Shown here: positions 62,401 through 64,000 of the stretch, one piece after another
Layout of the letters: every line of letters starts with the position of its first letter
How positions within the stretch are numbered: position 1 is the first letter of the stretch
Assembly (NCBI GenBank): GCA_029204225.1
Contig: CM055114.1
Span: 17,339,849 to 17,403,848 of the forward strand
Direction of reading: 5' to 3'
Source of the DNA: Diphasiastrum complanatum
Taxonomy: Eukaryota; Streptophyta; Lycopodiopsida; Lycopodiales; Lycopodiaceae
Length of the DNA: 64,000 nucleotides
Notes under the pieces: generated by a model
The model's database searches: none
The model's input: the letters and a program-made list of their open reading frames with translations, nothing else
Told to the model about the DNA's origin: nothing
Position numbers and translations under genes: made by a program

Positions 62401-64000
62401 TGATTTTACTTTGTTGCTAACAATACTTCTTGAGCTTTTACACCTCAGCTGCATGTTGTTGTGGGCGATCATCAGGTCTTGTTGTAACTGACTGATCTCA
62501 GTTGGGTGTTGCTTGTTGCTAACTCCACCGTCCAGCTTTGTCTTTGCAGCTACCACTTCCTGGACATAAATTCCCAAGAGTTGGTAAGTCGTCGTGATAT
62601 CCGTGGGACCGGTCGGTACACTTGTGCTTATAAGGGCTTGTTGTGTGGAGGCCTCGATGACCTGTACTGTGTCGTCATCGTCTTCGATAAGTTTTTTCAG
62701 AGATTTCATGCTATTAGGTGTGGTGGGGTCAGCACGATCTGGCGAAGGTATGAACATTGTCTGTACAAATGCGTCATCAGGCAATGGTTTGTCACCCTCG
62801 GCAGTCTTTACTGGAGAGGTGGGGGGTGTGACAAAAGCATAAGTGACTACGGGGGTGAGAACAGACTGTTCAAACGAAGGAATGAGAGAAATAGGGGAAA
62901 ATTGGAGGGTGGAATGGAGGATAGAAGGAGAAGAGGGGGGTGAACGACCTTGGCGCGATGGTGAGAGGTTGATGAGATGCATCCATGCCAGGGTGTCAGG
63001 AGAAAGTTAGGAATTAGAGGAATTGATTTACAAGAGATGGGTGGATGTGAAAATAGGGGGAATGGAGGAAGCGATATGATGGACGGGGTGGAAGAGGATG
63101 AAACAGTGACAGATGCGGTTTGTATAGATGAAAGAGGAACGGAAGTGGAGGCAACAGTGGAGGGTTGAACAAAAGAAGACATGGTGGTGGTAGAAACGGA
63201 AGTGGTTAGTTGTGAGGTGGTGATGCGACGTCTGGTAGTAGGGGGAGACGAGGAGGAGGGGCAACACCACACATTCTCTTGCTGGCAGTCGTGTTAGTGA
63301 CTGTAGGTTGGGCGGAGGTGGAGGCGTGCGATGGAGGATAAAGATTAGTATGAGAAACAGTGGCGGATAGAATGTTGGATCGATGGAACCCGCGTACCCT
63401 TGCCTCGAGGAGTGCACAGGCAAAGTTATACAACAGGGGTCTTGCTGCGATACAGTCACATGTGTTAGGTTTGATGGAGATAGTTAGTTCGTGCAGCAGG
63501 AAAGTATGCCAATCATATGGTGCTACTGTGGGGCCGGGATATCCACAATCTAGTTGAGCAGTGGATACAGTCCTTGTCAAATGTTGAAACAACTAAAAAG
63601 TTGTTCGCAGCAAATGTGCAGTGACCTGGATTACTGGGTCCATGATAGCCTCTATCAGGTACCCGTTGTTAGTTTGAATCGGGATCTCAAAGCCAGTTTG
63701 GATTACGAAAGGCTTTATCAGGCCCTTGACTTGGTGATGGGAGATTGGTTGGCAATAATTGGACATCATGCCAACGGTGACCATGGAGTTAACGTTAACC
63801 CATACCTTGTATGTGGTACCTTGGTAGAGGAAGTGAAAACACGAATTTCGCACGTCCCAAGTGGCGTAAGCATGAAGGGCAAGGTCCATGTTAATATCTG
63901 AGTAGAATAGCGCTGGGTAAAAATCCATTGCTTCAGGAAGAGGGCGAGCAGTCTGAAGCCATGGTTTGATCAGGGCGTCAGAAGGCAATGTGGCGAATGT
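62401..64000 (-). pseudogene. Unknown retroelement ORF copy 2, N-terminal domain and linker (runs off the window)
   Basis: Minus-strand frames 63988-63593, 63592-63206, 63272-62847 and 62982-62395 follow one another with frameshifts. The N-terminal part matches copy 1 in order: SDINMDLALHAYATWDVRNS, QGTTYKVWVNVNSMVTVGM, HHQVKGLIKPFV, NGYLIEAIMDPVIQVTAHLL and APYDWHTFLLHELTISIKPN. A Ser/Thr/Pro-rich linker (SSPPTTRRRITTSQLTTSVS, STPSIISLPPFPLF) and the start of a coil (ISQLQQDLMIAHNNMQL) follow. The start codon lies beyond base 64000. Function unknown. Confidence 0.68.

Overview
The window is nuclear DNA of a seed plant. Evidence: spliced GT-AG genes with small AT-rich introns, plant-specific protein families (a PX + Rubicon-homology protein, an NDR1/HIN1-like LEA_2 protein), and a dense mixture of plant transposons (Ty1/copia, Ty3/gypsy chromoviruses, an L1-type LINE, CACTA, DUF659-type hAT, a tRNA-derived SINE). 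Long CT/GA microsatellites and a 16 kb intron full of retroelements suggest a repeat-rich genome. The species cannot be named from the sequence.

Layout. 0-3 kb: intergenic, with a tandem duplication, one arm of which carries a short SINE with target-site duplications. 3.4-4.7 kb: CACTA transposase remnant (-). 4.8-6.2 kb: Ty3 leader, tRNA-Asp-type primer site and LTR (-). 6.9-8.5 kb: copia remnant (+). 8.5-10.2 kb: Ty3 leader and gag (+). 10.5-12.1 kb: a long decayed ORF of unknown family (+), truncated against a Ty3 element (-) at 12.2-15.8 kb. 15.8-20.3 kb: LINE (+). 20.7-42.9 kb: one host gene, a PX/Rubicon-homology protein in five coding exons. Its third intron (25546-41791) holds a rearranged copia (-) with a hAT derivative inside it, a second copia (+), and a Ty3 chromovirus (+). 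44.15-54.4 kb: a hAT transposon (-) split by a Ty3 element at 46527-52930 flanked by the 5-bp duplication GGTGC. 56.5-57.6 kb: an intact single-exon LEA_2/NHL gene. 57.9-60.3 kb: copia remnant (-) with a second SINE copy. 61.0-64.0 kb: a second copy of the unknown retroelement ORF (-), interrupted by an LTR-like segment that contains four stem-loops.

Only two host protein-coding genes look functional: the PX/RH gene (probable endosome/vacuole trafficking, by family) and the NHL gene (membrane-anchored LEA_2). Everything else recognisable is mobile-element sequence, nearly all broken by stops and frameshifts. Insertion order can be read in several places: host intron, then copia, then hAT; hAT, then Ty3; copia, then SINE. 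The least explained signals are the stem-loop array at 61665-61831 with changing but paired stems and a shared loop, and the two-copy retroelement ORF family. All calls are by eye from translations; no database search was run.
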